A DNA stretch of 64,000 bases from JANXXV01 sp038230275. GTDB lineage: Bacteria > Acidobacteriota > Terriglobia > Bryobacterales > Bryobacteraceae. Below are positions 23,633-33,061 of this stretch, one piece after another (positions within the stretch are counted from its first letter, which is position 1; the number at the start of each line of letters is the position of its first letter). The DNA is taken from NCBI GenBank assembly GCA_038230275.1, contig JBBRNO010000007.1, positions 37,623 through 101,622 on the forward strand. Direction: 5' to 3'. The position numbers were made by a program, and so were the translations under genes. The notes under the pieces were generated by a model. It searched no databases and was not told where the DNA came from. It saw nothing but the letters and a program-made list of their open reading frames with translations.

Positions 23633-24550
23633 TCACTGACCGTTTTGCAGTTGCACGATTCGTAACCACCCGGCGAATTCCGATCCAAGCTCATAACGGT
23701 CGAAGAGCGGAGTATCTTCTGCCGTCAGTCTACGTCCGTTGCGCTCCAGCCTCGCCAGTATTTCCCGCAGAAGTGGAGTGAATCGCGATGAGGCATTGCT
23801 CTTCACGAATCCACGCCAGGCGGCGGCAAGTCCCGGCTCAATCCGCCCTTCTTTGTCGTAAGTGGGCGTGTTATCCAGACCGAACAAGAACATCCATGCC
23901 AGAGTGAGAACTTCGTGTTTGACTTCGGAATCGGTTTCCTGCAGCCGCGGGTGTGAACGGGCGAAATCTTCCCATCGCTTAAGGCGGTCCCCTAGTTGCG
24001 GCCAAGTGAGACCCAGCGACGCGTCACCTGCCACCAAGTCAGTATCTTCGCGAGCTCGAAACCGGACGTAGTCCCGGAGCGCCGCCGGAAGCTGCGGCAT
24101 GAATTCCAACATCGCCGTGGGGTCAACTGCCGGATACCACATTCCCTCTCCACTGCCGGCTGAAATGCCACAACCAAGCCATGGCCCGATGGCGCCGCGA
24201 ATTGCCGGGTCGGCGGAGAAGAAAGCAGCTTTCTGTGCCTGGTTCTGGTCTGACTTCATCAGGAGCGTTTCCAGTTGCACAAGCACCGGGCCTGCTGCTT
24301 CGTCAAATCGTCTGGTACTCATGCCGATGACGTCCAGATACAACTTGCGGAAGCCACGGAACATGGCGGCGCGATCAGTTACACCCGCTTTGGGCAGCCA
24401 ATCGCGCAGCAGCTTACGCGCCTCGCATACGGATTCCGGCCCGGTGCGATCCAGCTTTTCAAGCTGCGCGGAATAGCGAGCGGCATAGTCGCCGGCTTGC
24501 GCGGTGCTGCACACTAGAAGCAGCAATTGAAGTCCCGACAGTGTCATCAA
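23633..24550 (-). CDS. exported hypothetical protein
   Basis: A 305-residue protein of no family I recognise. Residues 1-19 form a signal peptide (LSGLQLLLLVCSTAQAG), so it is periplasmic or secreted. The rest is mostly helical, with many Leu, Arg and Trp and no obvious catalytic motif; two Cys pairs are not arranged as a known site. It overlaps the upstream sulfotransferase by 4 nt, so both are made from one message, and the export signal may mean it works on the sulfated product or on the cell surface. That link is speculation. Confidence 0.75.
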   Translation of the reverse strand: MMTLSGLQLLLLVCSTAQAGDYAARYSAQLEKLDRTGPESVCEARKLLRDWLPKAGVTDRAAMFRGFRKLYLDVIGMSTRRFDEAAGPVLVQLETLLMKSDQNQAQKAAFFSADPAIRGAIGPWLGCGISAGSGEGMWYPAVDPTAMLEFMPQLPAALRDYVRFRAREDTDLVAGDASLGLTWPQLGDRLKRWEDFARSHPRLQETDSEVKHEVLTLAWMFLFGLDNTPTYDKEGRIEPGLAAAWRGFVKSNASSRFTPLLREILARLERNGRRLTAEDTPLFDRYELGSEFAGWLRIVQLQNGQ

Positions 24551-25989
24551 CGAAGCACACTGCCCAGTTTGGATAGAGGCAGAAAACCATAGCGATAAGA
24601 CGCGCTCGCTCGAATATCGTCAATAATCCTCTTGCGTTCCTGGGCGGCGCTGTCCACCTCGGCGAGCGTCCGCTCAATCGACTCGATGTGCGCCGTCAGC
24701 TTCAGAATGTCGGCTAACCGCTCTTCGGCAACAGGGTCGGGTTGCGCGATCCGATCTTGAAGTTGCAGCACATTGTTGGTCAGGATGTGAATCTGTGCAA
24801 GTCTCTCCTCGGCGACCACGTTTGGCGCAGCCAACCGGGACTCCAGTTCGTCCACCATTCGCGTAAGCTGAAAAATCTGCTCCAACCGCTGCCCGGCCAC
24901 GGCATTCCTCTCGTCAATCCTTGCGCCCATCTCCTGGATGACGATATTTAGACGTTGATTGGCGGCAAGACGATCCGCAAGCTGATTCTCCAAGTGGCGT
25001 ACCGTGCTGGTTAGTTCGTTGATCTGGGACAGGTGTTGCCTGGTTTCCAAATTGGGAGCGGCAACTCTTTCCTGCAGTGCATCCACGTTGGCCGTGAGCG
25101 CACGGATCTGTTCGAGCCGCTCTTCGGCCGCTGTCCGCCAGAGACCCAGTTCGGTGTACTGATCTTCCTGTGCTGCCAGCCGGTTCAACAGTTCCTGAAC
25201 GCGGTCCTCGCCGGAAGGAATTCGGTTCGCTCCGGCCGCTAACTTCTCCGGCAGCGCCAGGTACCAATCGGAATTGGACTCATAGCCCAGATCAGTGAGC
25301 AACCGCGGAAATGTGGCCTCAAAATCCTCTCCTAGTTCGCGGTCGAAGTAATTCCGCCAGTCTTCGTCGACGCCTTTTCGTAGATGGCTGAATGGATTGA
25401 TATCCCCGGGACGGCGGCCGGTACGTTTTTCGAAAGAGTGACGCTCCAGCACACGGTCTAGAAGGCGAGGCTCAACTTTCCATCCCAGGAACCGGAAGAT
25501 CGCGGCGAACTCTTCCCGCGGATGCCCGGTCAGCCGCCGGTAACTGGTGATGTATTCGCGATCCCCGGGCGTGGCGGTTCCCCAACTGCGCATCCGGTCC
25601 GCCCATTGCGTAAGCAGGAAAATACCGATCCTGACCCGGTCCCCATCGGAGGCGGACGAAATTGGGGAACGCAACAGGCGCGTCATCGATGAGGGGACGT
25701 GGCTGAAGCCGAGCGAGAACACAAGGGAGATCACCAAATCCCTGGGATCGCGCAAAACAACAATGGCGCGGTCCTTTTCAGTGGAGTTCGCAAGCCAGTT
25801 CTCATAAGAGGCGCCGTAGAGCGGCCCGGCGACGCTGCCTGAGGGTGCATCGGGCCAACCTTCAGAGTTAACATCTACCCCGCCGATCGAAAGCGGAAAT
25901 CCCGATGCAGCCGCTACCTCTGTATCCGTCAGAATGTCGCGCACCCACTGGCTGGCGCATTTATAGAATGTAAGGTGAATAACTCGCAA
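24547..25989 (-). CDS. sulfotransferase-domain protein with repetitive coiled-coil tail
   Basis: A 480-residue two-part protein. Residues 1-250 are a P-loop sulfotransferase: the 5'-phosphosulfate loop-like HLTFYKCASQWVRDIL and the 3'-phosphate motif VVLRDPRDLVISLVFSLG, with FRFLGW near its end. These transfer sulfate from PAPS to a carbohydrate or other acceptor. Residues ~270-465 are a coiled coil built of 28-residue units (pattern ERLxQIxxLTxxVxxLxxRLAxPN), about six copies, ending in a short non-repetitive tail. Coiled-coil tails of this kind occur in surface-glycan biosynthesis proteins. The gene overlaps the exported hypothetical downstream by 4 nt. Confidence 0.8.
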   Translation of the reverse strand: MRVIHLTFYKCASQWVRDILTDTEVAAASGFPLSIGGVDVNSEGWPDAPSGSVAGPLYGASYENWLANSTEKDRAIVVLRDPRDLVISLVFSLGFSHVPSSMTRLLRSPISSASDGDRVRIGIFLLTQWADRMRSWGTATPGDREYITSYRRLTGHPREEFAAIFRFLGWKVEPRLLDRVLERHSFEKRTGRRPGDINPFSHLRKGVDEDWRNYFDRELGEDFEATFPRLLTDLGYESNSDWYLALPEKLAAGANRIPSGEDRVQELLNRLAAQEDQYTELGLWRTAAEERLEQIRALTANVDALQERVAAPNLETRQHLSQINELTSTVRHLENQLADRLAANQRLNIVIQEMGARIDERNAVAGQRLEQIFQLTRMVDELESRLAAPNVVAEERLAQIHILTNNVLQLQDRIAQPDPVAEERLADILKLTAHIESIERTLAEVDSAAQERKRIIDDIRASASYRYGFLPLSKLGSVLR

Positions 25990-26053
25990 ATTAACGCCTG
26001 TCGGAATTATCTCACCTGCAAGCCAAATTGCCAGGAGAAATATTTGCTGCCGG

Positions 26054-26476
26054 CTACACTTTGTATAAGATTAACTGGGTACAGCGAAAGAGAGCGATTT
26101 TCTTGCCATTCGATTCATCGGTCACGGATGCGTCCCATACCTGAGTGGTTCGACCGGCATGAATACAGACGGCATCGGTAAAAATGCTACCCTCGCGGCA
26201 GGTACCCATGAAGTTGCTTTTCAGTTCAATTGTTGTAAAGCCCGTCGCGTTAGCGGGTAAGAGTGTGACGGTTCCGTAGCCGCATGCGGTATCGGCAAGC
26301 GCGATTATGGAGGCTGCATGCAGATACCCATTCGGAGCTAGGAGGTCTTGGCGGATCTTCATCCGGGCCTGTAATTTTCCCGGAGCCACCGACACCACTT
26401 CGAAACCGAGCAACGATGGCAGATAGCAGTCGCCGAATGCGTTAAATTCTTCCAGTGTGCGAGGCAGATTGAGCAT
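26054..26476 (-). CDS. PaaI-type thioesterase
   Basis: A 140-residue hotdog-fold protein of the PaaI/YigI group. The acid-containing helix GYLHAASIIALADTACGYG carries the catalytic Asp, and TTIELKSNFMGTCREG is the central strand. It hydrolyses acyl- or aryl-CoA esters in the cytoplasm. It stands alone on the minus strand, in front of the multiheme cytochrome cluster; no functional link is visible. Confidence 0.87.
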   Translation of the reverse strand: MLNLPRTLEEFNAFGDCYLPSLLGFEVVSVAPGKLQARMKIRQDLLAPNGYLHAASIIALADTACGYGTVTLLPANATGFTTIELKSNFMGTCREGSIFTDAVCIHAGRTTQVWDASVTDESNGKKIALFRCTQLILYKV

Positions 26477-26847
26477 ATCCCTAGTATCTGTTACTGCCGC
26501 CGAATGTGAATCTTAGCAGGCATACCGGAGTGAGAAAATGCCGGAAGACTCCTAGTCAAGAGTTCGTTACAGAATTGATCTGTGGATAAACCAGAAAAAC
26601 ATTATTGGCGGGGAAGCGATCCGACATTTTGGGGGTTATAACGCAGGGTGCTGGATACGGCGCAGGATGGTGCACGAGGGTGCACATGCCGGCCATCCCG
26701 CTGCATTGTGCGCGAGCGGTGGAATACCCGGTGGATAGAAGGGAAATGGGGCTGCTACTTGGGCAGCAAGCAGTTCGCGTGGAGCGCATGGCAAGTGGCG
26801 GTCAACGTGCATACTGCTTGACTTGAATTCGTGGGGGAGGTTATCCG
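26477..26847. other. intergenic region upstream of the cytochrome cluster
   Basis: About 370 bp between the divergent thioesterase and the OmcA/MtrC-type gene. It must contain the promoters of both, but I see no convincing operator palindrome or gene. Short open frames here have no family resemblance. Confidence 0.55.
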
Positions 26848-28977
26848 GTGCAGATGAAAAACGCAAGGTCGCTGAGACACGCAGTAATGTTGGTATTGAT
26901 GTTCGCATCCGTTTTGGCATTGAGTGGTGACTCGGACGTTGGGTATTCGCCTCGTAGTAAGGCGCATTACGCCAGTAACGAAGTGGTTAATTTCGTTCGC
27001 CCAGGTTTAGTGATAAAGGTAACGGCCGCGGATATCGCCACCGATGGCACAATTACGGCTACCGTGTCGGTGACCGATCCCAAGGGACTGCCGCTCGACC
27101 GCCTTGGAATTACAACTCCGGGCGTAGTCGCGTTGAGTTTTGTCGCTGCCACGATACCGAAGACGCAAGATCAGTACGTTTCCTACACGACACGAACGGC
27201 GAGCGGCGCCGCTGTCGCCACCACGCAACAGGCAGGCTCGGACGCGAACGGCACGTTTACAACGATTGCCGACGGCCAATATAAGTACAAGTTCAATACG
27301 AAAGCGACGACCGGGTACGACCGTACGGCCACGCACACGATTGGTGTTTACGGCAACAGAAATTTGACCGAGTTCGATCTGGGCACCAACTATGGGAGCA
27401 CAACCTTTAGTTTCGTCCCGGATGGCTCGCCCGTTACCAAGGTCCGCGACGTCATCCGCACAGCCTCGTGCAACAAGTGCCACGATCAACTTTCCTTCCA
27501 CGGCGGGTCGAGACGTGGCATTGAAATGTGCGTGCTGTGCCACACACCGCAGACTTTAGACCCCGATACCGGCAACACAGTCGACCTGAAAGTAATGGCG
27601 CACAAGATCCATATGGGCGAGCAATTGCCGAGCGTCAAGGCGGGTAAGCCATACCAGATCATCGGATTCAACCAGTCTGTTGCCGATTACTCCAGTGTGG
27701 CGTACCCATCCGACCCGCGCCGTTGCGAATCTTGCCACGATCAGAAATCAGGCGCGGCGCAGGCTGCTAATTATTTGACGAAACCAACGCGTGCGTCCTG
27801 CGGATCTTGTCACGACGATGCGAACTTTGCGTCGGGTGAGAAACATGCCGGCGGGGTTGTAGGACCGCAAGTGAGTGACAATCAGTGCTCCACTTGCCAC
27901 ACTCCCCAGGGTGAGGTTGAATTTGACGCATCGATTAAAGGTGCGCACGTCATCCCGACGCAATCTTCATTGCTATCCGGCCTGATTGTGGAACTCAGCA
28001 AGGTGGACGATGGTGCTGCCGGCAAGAAGCCGACCGTCAGTTTCACCGTAAAAGATAAATCCGGCGCTGCGGTTCCACTGGCTACGCTTGGAACTTTGAA
28101 CCTGGTAATGGCAGGCCCCGACAATGACTATGGATACACCAATTTTGGTTCGGACGTAACCACACCGGGCTATGTGTCGGAAGACGCCAGAACAGCCACA
28201 TGCGGACAGGGTGAAGTGTGCGCCTACACCTTTAAGCACGCAGTTCCCGCCGATTCGAAGGGTTCCTTTTCCATCGGTGTGGAGGCGCGCCGGACGGAGA
28301 CGATCTTACCCGGAACCACCAAGCAACAAGTCGTCACCTATGGAGCAGTTAACAAGGTAGTCGACTTCTCAGTAGATAGTTCACCGGTAAAAGCACGGCG
28401 GACCATCGTGGCAACGAAGAGCTGCAATGGCTGCCATACGTTTCTTTCTGTTCATGGCCAGAATCGTAACCAGGTGGAGATGTGCGTGCTTTGTCACAAT
28501 CCTTCGCAAACGGATGCGGGCCGGCGGCCGGGTGCGCTGGATCCGGCAGACAAGCTTCTGCCGCCACAAGGAGTTAACTTCAATTTGCTGGTGCACCGAA
28601 TCCATACCGGTGAGGGTTTGAAAGAGGCGGACAAATCCTTCACAGTGGTGGGATTCGGCGGATCCCACAACGATTTTACGGAAGTGCGTTACCCTGCGAT
28701 GAGCGCGCAAGGCCGCGTGGCCGATACTCGAAACTGCGCCATGTGCCACGTGGGTGGCTCTGAGCAGAATCTGACACTTGCCGTAAACAAAGTTACCGAC
28801 CCGCAGGGGTTGATCAACCCGATTACGCCTATTTCTTCAGCTTGCACCGGTTGCCACGTCTCCACTTCAGCGGCGTCGCACACATTGGCCAATACGACAT
28901 CAATTGGGGAGAGTTGCAACAGCTGCCACGGTCCGAACGCGGACTTCTCCGTGGCCAAGAAACATGCGCAATATTGA
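26848..28977 (+). CDS. OmcA/MtrC-family decaheme c-type cytochrome
   Basis: A 709-residue exported protein with exactly ten CxxCH heme sites, in two pentaheme blocks: residues ~208, 228, 293, 318, 347 and ~526, 546, 630, 666, 690. Immunoglobulin-like beta domains precede each block (residues ~50-190 and ~370-510), the domain order of outer-surface decaheme reductases. The N-terminus is a signal sequence (VMLVLMFASVLALSG) but no lipobox Cys follows, so it may not be a lipoprotein like MtrC. The GTG at 26848 has GGGGGAGG 7 nt before; an ATG two codons later is possible. It heads the run to DmsE and the MtrB-type barrel and would be the cell-surface end of the conduit. Confidence 0.9.
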   Translation: MQMKNARSLRHAVMLVLMFASVLALSGDSDVGYSPRSKAHYASNEVVNFVRPGLVIKVTAADIATDGTITATVSVTDPKGLPLDRLGITTPGVVALSFVAATIPKTQDQYVSYTTRTASGAAVATTQQAGSDANGTFTTIADGQYKYKFNTKATTGYDRTATHTIGVYGNRNLTEFDLGTNYGSTTFSFVPDGSPVTKVRDVIRTASCNKCHDQLSFHGGSRRGIEMCVLCHTPQTLDPDTGNTVDLKVMAHKIHMGEQLPSVKAGKPYQIIGFNQSVADYSSVAYPSDPRRCESCHDQKSGAAQAANYLTKPTRASCGSCHDDANFASGEKHAGGVVGPQVSDNQCSTCHTPQGEVEFDASIKGAHVIPTQSSLLSGLIVELSKVDDGAAGKKPTVSFTVKDKSGAAVPLATLGTLNLVMAGPDNDYGYTNFGSDVTTPGYVSEDARTATCGQGEVCAYTFKHAVPADSKGSFSIGVEARRTETILPGTTKQQVVTYGAVNKVVDFSVDSSPVKARRTIVATKSCNGCHTFLSVHGQNRNQVEMCVLCHNPSQTDAGRRPGALDPADKLLPPQGVNFNLLVHRIHTGEGLKEADKSFTVVGFGGSHNDFTEVRYPAMSAQGRVADTRNCAMCHVGGSEQNLTLAVNKVTDPQGLINPITPISSACTGCHVSTSAASHTLANTTSIGESCNSCHGPNADFSVAKKHAQY

Positions 28978-28984
28978 GACCCCT

Positions 28985-29953
28985 ATGAGGGCGGGTCTCC
29001 TCCTGGTGGCTTTCTCGCTGGCGCGCCTGGCATTCGGCCAGGTTGCTCCAGCGGCGGCATCAGCTCAAGCGCCAGCGGCGGCGGCAGCAGCCCCCGCGAC
29101 GAATACGCCCGCAACCTATGTAGGGGCTGAAGTTTGCCAGACCTGCCATGAGGACATCTTCAATTCAATAGTGAAGAGTCCTCATCAGGCTGTTAACAGC
29201 GATAAAAAGCACGGTTGGGACGGGAAGACGTGCGAGGCGTGCCACGGTCCTGGAAGCAAGCACGCCGAGACGGCGTCAGCAGAAGAGATTAAGAACCCGG
29301 CGAAGTTGGCGCCGGCGGCGGCAGACCGTACGTGCCTGCAATGCCATCTGAATCAACCTGCGCACTCAGGGAAGATTCAGAGCAGTCACGCCAAGAGTCA
29401 GGTTTCCTGCACCGCCTGCCACCAGATTCATGCTAAAGGTCCGTTCGGTTTGGTTGCAAGAAAGCCGGCCGCTATCAATGAACAGTGCGCATCTTGCCAT
29501 GTCAGCGCGTGGGCACAGTTCCAACGTCCTTATAAGCACCGTGTGCCGGAGGGCGCAATGTCTTGCGTGGATTGCCACAATCCCCACGGCAGTTTCCGGC
29601 CTTCCATGACACAGACGTTTGCCGCGAACGAACCGGGCTGTTTCCGCTGCCACACCGACAAACGCGGTCCGTTCACTTTTGAACATGCGGCGGTTCGTTT
29701 TGAAACATGCAGTCGCTGCCATGAACCGCATGGATCGTCGAATCCTCGAATGCTGGTGCGGCAGGAAGTTCGATTTGTCTGCCTCGAATGCCATTCCAAT
29801 TCGCCGGCGCAAAGCACATCTACAGCGGCGCGCGCGGTCTTAGGGGTGGTGCCCCCGGCATTTCACGACCTTCGATCCCCACGTTACCGTAATTGCACAA
29901 CTTGCCACCAGAAGATCCACGGAAGTCATGTGGACAGGAACCTACTGCGATGA
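28985..29953 (+). CDS. DmsE/MtrA-type decaheme c-type cytochrome
   Basis: A 322-residue periplasmic decaheme: signal peptide to about residue 19 (LLLVAFSLARLAFGQ), an Ala/Pro-rich linker, then ten CxxCH sites (CQTCH, CEACH, CLQCH, CTACH, CASCH, CVDCH, CFRCH, CSRCH, CLECH, CTTCH) with extra His such as KSPHQ and DCHNPHG. This is the MtrA/DmsE/PioA family that inserts into an outer-membrane barrel and carries electrons across it. I chose the ATG at 28985 for the signal peptide; an ATG at 28964 would overlap the upstream gene. It overlaps the barrel gene by 4 nt (ATGA), fitting a shared complex. Confidence 0.9.
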   Translation: MRAGLLLVAFSLARLAFGQVAPAAASAQAPAAAAAAPATNTPATYVGAEVCQTCHEDIFNSIVKSPHQAVNSDKKHGWDGKTCEACHGPGSKHAETASAEEIKNPAKLAPAAADRTCLQCHLNQPAHSGKIQSSHAKSQVSCTACHQIHAKGPFGLVARKPAAINEQCASCHVSAWAQFQRPYKHRVPEGAMSCVDCHNPHGSFRPSMTQTFAANEPGCFRCHTDKRGPFTFEHAAVRFETCSRCHEPHGSSNPRMLVRQEVRFVCLECHSNSPAQSTSTAARAVLGVVPPAFHDLRSPRYRNCTTCHQKIHGSHVDRNLLR

Positions 29954-31854
29954 AAATCACACTGCTAATGGTGCTTTTTCTATCGCCGCTACTCGCTGAA
30001 GAACCGGCGGCCGAAAAGCCCGCGGCGGCGCCGGAGTCGATGGTAACCGGATCGGTGGATGTCGGCTACCGTTGGGTTTCCGATCCGGCGGGAAATCTCA
30101 ATACCTATCGAAGTATCGTCAATCTGGGTTCGGGGCCGAAGTTACTAGGAGCGGAGTTTTCCATCGTAGACCCCAAGAAGCGGCTGTTCGACCGGATTGA
30201 AACCCGCGCCTACAGCTGGGGAGACGATCCGTATACAACCATGCATGTAAATGCGCGGAAGCAGCGGATCTATGACTTTAACGCCGACTACCGGAATATC
30301 GCTTACTTCAACGCCATGCCATCGTTTGCCAATCCCCTGCTCTCCCGCGGAAGTCTGGTGAACGAACGCTCCTTCGATACGCAGCGGCGCTTCAGCAGTT
30401 TCGATCTCGACATTTTTCCGTCCCGAACGGTGGTGCCCTACTTCTCCTACGGCAGAAGTTCCGGCTCGGGGTCCGGTGTCACCACGTTCGTGACGGATGC
30501 AAATGAGTATCCGGTTCCGAACCGGATCAGAGACTCGATGGAGGACTTCCGCGGCGGCGTTCGTTTTGAATTCCGGCGCATGCACTTCAATTTGGAACAG
30601 GGTGGCACTCGATTCAAAGACGATCAGCAATTGTACAGTTCCGGAGGCCCTAACGCCGGCAATCGCGACACCCAATTCCTGGGTCAGACCTTGTTGCTGA
30701 CGAACCTGCTGCAATCCTACGGAATCAGAGGCACCAGCGTTTACAGCAAAGCGGCCATCACCGCGAATCCAGTTTCCTGGATGGATGTCTCCGGCCAATT
30801 TCTTTACAGCCAGCCGCGGACAGACGTCAATTACCAGCAATCGAATACCGGCAATTTTGTAGATCTACGCACCCTGCTCTTCTATTCGAGTCAGCAGTAC
30901 TTGCTTTCGGCCACCGCGAAGATGCCCCGAACTTCAGGCAATATCGGAGTCGAGATCAGGCCCTTCCGGCGGGTTCGTATCCTGGAATCGTGGCTGACGG
31001 ACCGGCTTCATACGGCCTCGTCCACCGCGCTGCCGTTTCAGTCGGCGCGGCTGGTGACGAATTATTCGCAGCAGGAGGTGGACGTATTGGTGGACGTCAC
31101 CGACAAACTCACCTTGCGCGGCGGCTACCGTTATGTCTGGGGGGACGCAAGCAGCATTGTATTGCCATTAACAGGGCTGAATGCGCTGGACTCGGGAAAG
31201 ATCGAGCGTCATGTCGGGATCGCCGGATTCTCCTTCCGGCCGGGCTCGAAGCTGTCGTTCAGCGGAGAATTCGAAGGCGCTTCGAGCGACCAGTCCTATT
31301 TCCGCACCAGTCTCCACGATTACCGGCGAATGCATGCTCGCGGTCAGTACCAATTGCTATCCACATTACTGCTGGCAGCTGATTTTAGTCTGCTGTCCAA
31401 TCAGAATCCAGCGGCAGGCGCCCAATACGATTACCTTGCCCGCCAGAACTCGTTATCGTTACATTGGACACCGAAGGCGGCAAAAATCACGATAGACGGG
31501 GACTATACCCGCTCCACCATGAGGTCCGACATTTTTTACCTCATCCCGCAGACCCTGACGGCCGAGCGTTCCTTCTATCGGGACAATGCTCACCTGATGA
31601 CCGCGCTGCTGAATATTCCTCTTCCGCCATACCGCGGAATGACGGCGAAATTATCAGGCGGCGGGTCTTTCGTGGTCTCCGCCGGCAGCAGGCCGACTAA
31701 CTACTTTCAACCGCTGATAGGGCTGTCCGTACCATTCACGAAACAGGTGATGTGGGTGTCTCAGTGGCGCTATTACGGTTATAGTGAATCATTCTATGCC
31801 TATGAGGGTTTTCGCACTCATATGCTTACGACGGGGTTGAAGTTTTCGAGGTAG
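29950..31854 (+). CDS. MtrB/PioB-family outer-membrane beta-barrel
   Basis: A 634-residue protein with signal peptide (LLMVLFLSPLLAEE), a short Ala/Pro/Glu linker and then alternating amphipathic strands rich in Tyr, Arg and Ser throughout, ending in an aromatic/basic strand (HMLTTGLKFSR) as outer-membrane barrels do. Length fits the 26-strand MtrB family, which sheathes the decaheme of MtrA. Sequence similarity to MtrB is weak in places; the N-terminal CxxC of Shewanella MtrB is absent. Context, immediately after the DmsE gene with an ATGA overlap, gives most of the confidence. Confidence 0.83.
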   Translation: MKITLLMVLFLSPLLAEEPAAEKPAAAPESMVTGSVDVGYRWVSDPAGNLNTYRSIVNLGSGPKLLGAEFSIVDPKKRLFDRIETRAYSWGDDPYTTMHVNARKQRIYDFNADYRNIAYFNAMPSFANPLLSRGSLVNERSFDTQRRFSSFDLDIFPSRTVVPYFSYGRSSGSGSGVTTFVTDANEYPVPNRIRDSMEDFRGGVRFEFRRMHFNLEQGGTRFKDDQQLYSSGGPNAGNRDTQFLGQTLLLTNLLQSYGIRGTSVYSKAAITANPVSWMDVSGQFLYSQPRTDVNYQQSNTGNFVDLRTLLFYSSQQYLLSATAKMPRTSGNIGVEIRPFRRVRILESWLTDRLHTASSTALPFQSARLVTNYSQQEVDVLVDVTDKLTLRGGYRYVWGDASSIVLPLTGLNALDSGKIERHVGIAGFSFRPGSKLSFSGEFEGASSDQSYFRTSLHDYRRMHARGQYQLLSTLLLAADFSLLSNQNPAAGAQYDYLARQNSLSLHWTPKAAKITIDGDYTRSTMRSDIFYLIPQTLTAERSFYRDNAHLMTALLNIPLPPYRGMTAKLSGGGSFVVSAGSRPTNYFQPLIGLSVPFTKQVMWVSQWRYYGYSESFYAYEGFRTHMLTTGLKFSR

Positions 31855-31862
31855 CATTCGCC

Positions 31863-32978
31863 ATGAATATAATCCGGCTCGCCGCCATCTCCGCCCTGAT
31901 CGCTCCTGTAGCGCTGCTAACCGGCACCGAACCCGCCGATTCTCAGCGCGGCGAGCGGCTCTTTGAAACACAGTCCTGCATCCAATGCCACCGCATCGAG
32001 GGGAAAGGCGGCACCACAGGCCCTGACCTTGGCAAACGGATTGATCGCGGCTTCACGCCTGCGTTGCTTGCGGCCTCAATCTGGAATCACGCACCGGTAA
32101 TGTGGACAGCCATTCGAGAAAAATCTGTCCGTCCGCCGGACATCGACGAACAGGGGGCGGCTGATCTATTCGCCTATTTCTATTCGGTACGCTTCTTTGA
32201 AAATCCTGGCGACGCCGGACGGGGCAAGCAATTATTCGCGCAGAAACACTGCACGCAATGTCATGGAATCACCGGTTCGAACGCCAGCGAAGCCCCACCG
32301 GTTATCAGTTGGAAATCCCTGGGAGATCCGGTGGCGCTGGCGGACGCAATGTGGACCCATGGCGGAAAGATGCGCGAGGCCTACGCGCAGCGCAATATCG
32401 CGTGGCCGGAACTGAGCGGGCAGAATCTGACAGATATCCTGGTATATCTGCGCAACCAGCCTGAAACGCGGGGACTCCCGTCCCGTTTTGATACGGCATC
32501 TATGATGAATGGCAAGGAATTGTTTGCCTCCAGGGGCTGCGCTGCTTGTCACTCGGGCGCAATGGATCTGAATGCTCTGTTGAAAGGAAAGACGCTCACC
32601 GGTATTGCCGCGGCAATGTGGAGCCATGCGCCAAAGATGGCGAAGGCTCCCATCCATCTGGAAGCGGGAGAAATGCGCGCGATCGTGATCCACTTGTGGA
32701 ATCAGCAACTAATGAATACCAATGGAAATGCAACCCGCGGCAAGAAAGTGTTCGCGGCAAAGAATTGCGCCGCCTGCCACAACAACTCTTCGTCCGGCGC
32801 CCCATCGCTGGCCGCAAAAAAGGGCTCGGTGAGTGCCGTTTCGATGGTGTCCATCCTTTGGCGCCACGGCCCTGCGATGCTTGAACAGATGCAAGCCAAA
32901 GGAATGAAATGGCCCCAGTTCGCGGGGCAGGAAATGCCGGACCTTATTGCGTATTTGAACGCGGGCGCGGAAAAATAG
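31863..32978 (+). CDS. tetraheme protein of four fused class-I cytochrome c domains
   Basis: A 371-residue exported protein made of four repeated cytochrome c-like units, each with one CxxCH (CIQCH, CTQCH, CAACH, CAACH) after an ERLF/KQLF/KELF/KKVF-type helix, and each with a distal Met-rich or Trp-rich loop. The units appear to have arisen by duplication. The N-terminal hydrophobic stretch is a signal peptide. It follows the barrel gene by 8 nt, so it likely shuttles electrons in the periplasm to or from the DmsE-type cytochrome. Confidence 0.82.
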   Translation: MNIIRLAAISALIAPVALLTGTEPADSQRGERLFETQSCIQCHRIEGKGGTTGPDLGKRIDRGFTPALLAASIWNHAPVMWTAIREKSVRPPDIDEQGAADLFAYFYSVRFFENPGDAGRGKQLFAQKHCTQCHGITGSNASEAPPVISWKSLGDPVALADAMWTHGGKMREAYAQRNIAWPELSGQNLTDILVYLRNQPETRGLPSRFDTASMMNGKELFASRGCAACHSGAMDLNALLKGKTLTGIAAAMWSHAPKMAKAPIHLEAGEMRAIVIHLWNQQLMNTNGNATRGKKVFAAKNCAACHNNSSSGAPSLAAKKGSVSAVSMVSILWRHGPAMLEQMQAKGMKWPQFAGQEMPDLIAYLNAGAEK

Positions 32979-33061
32979 GCGCCGATGAATTCGAAGTCCG
33001 CACGAATGACACTGAACTCGACTAGAAGGTCGAGTCGACTACAACACTCAAGGAGCTAACG

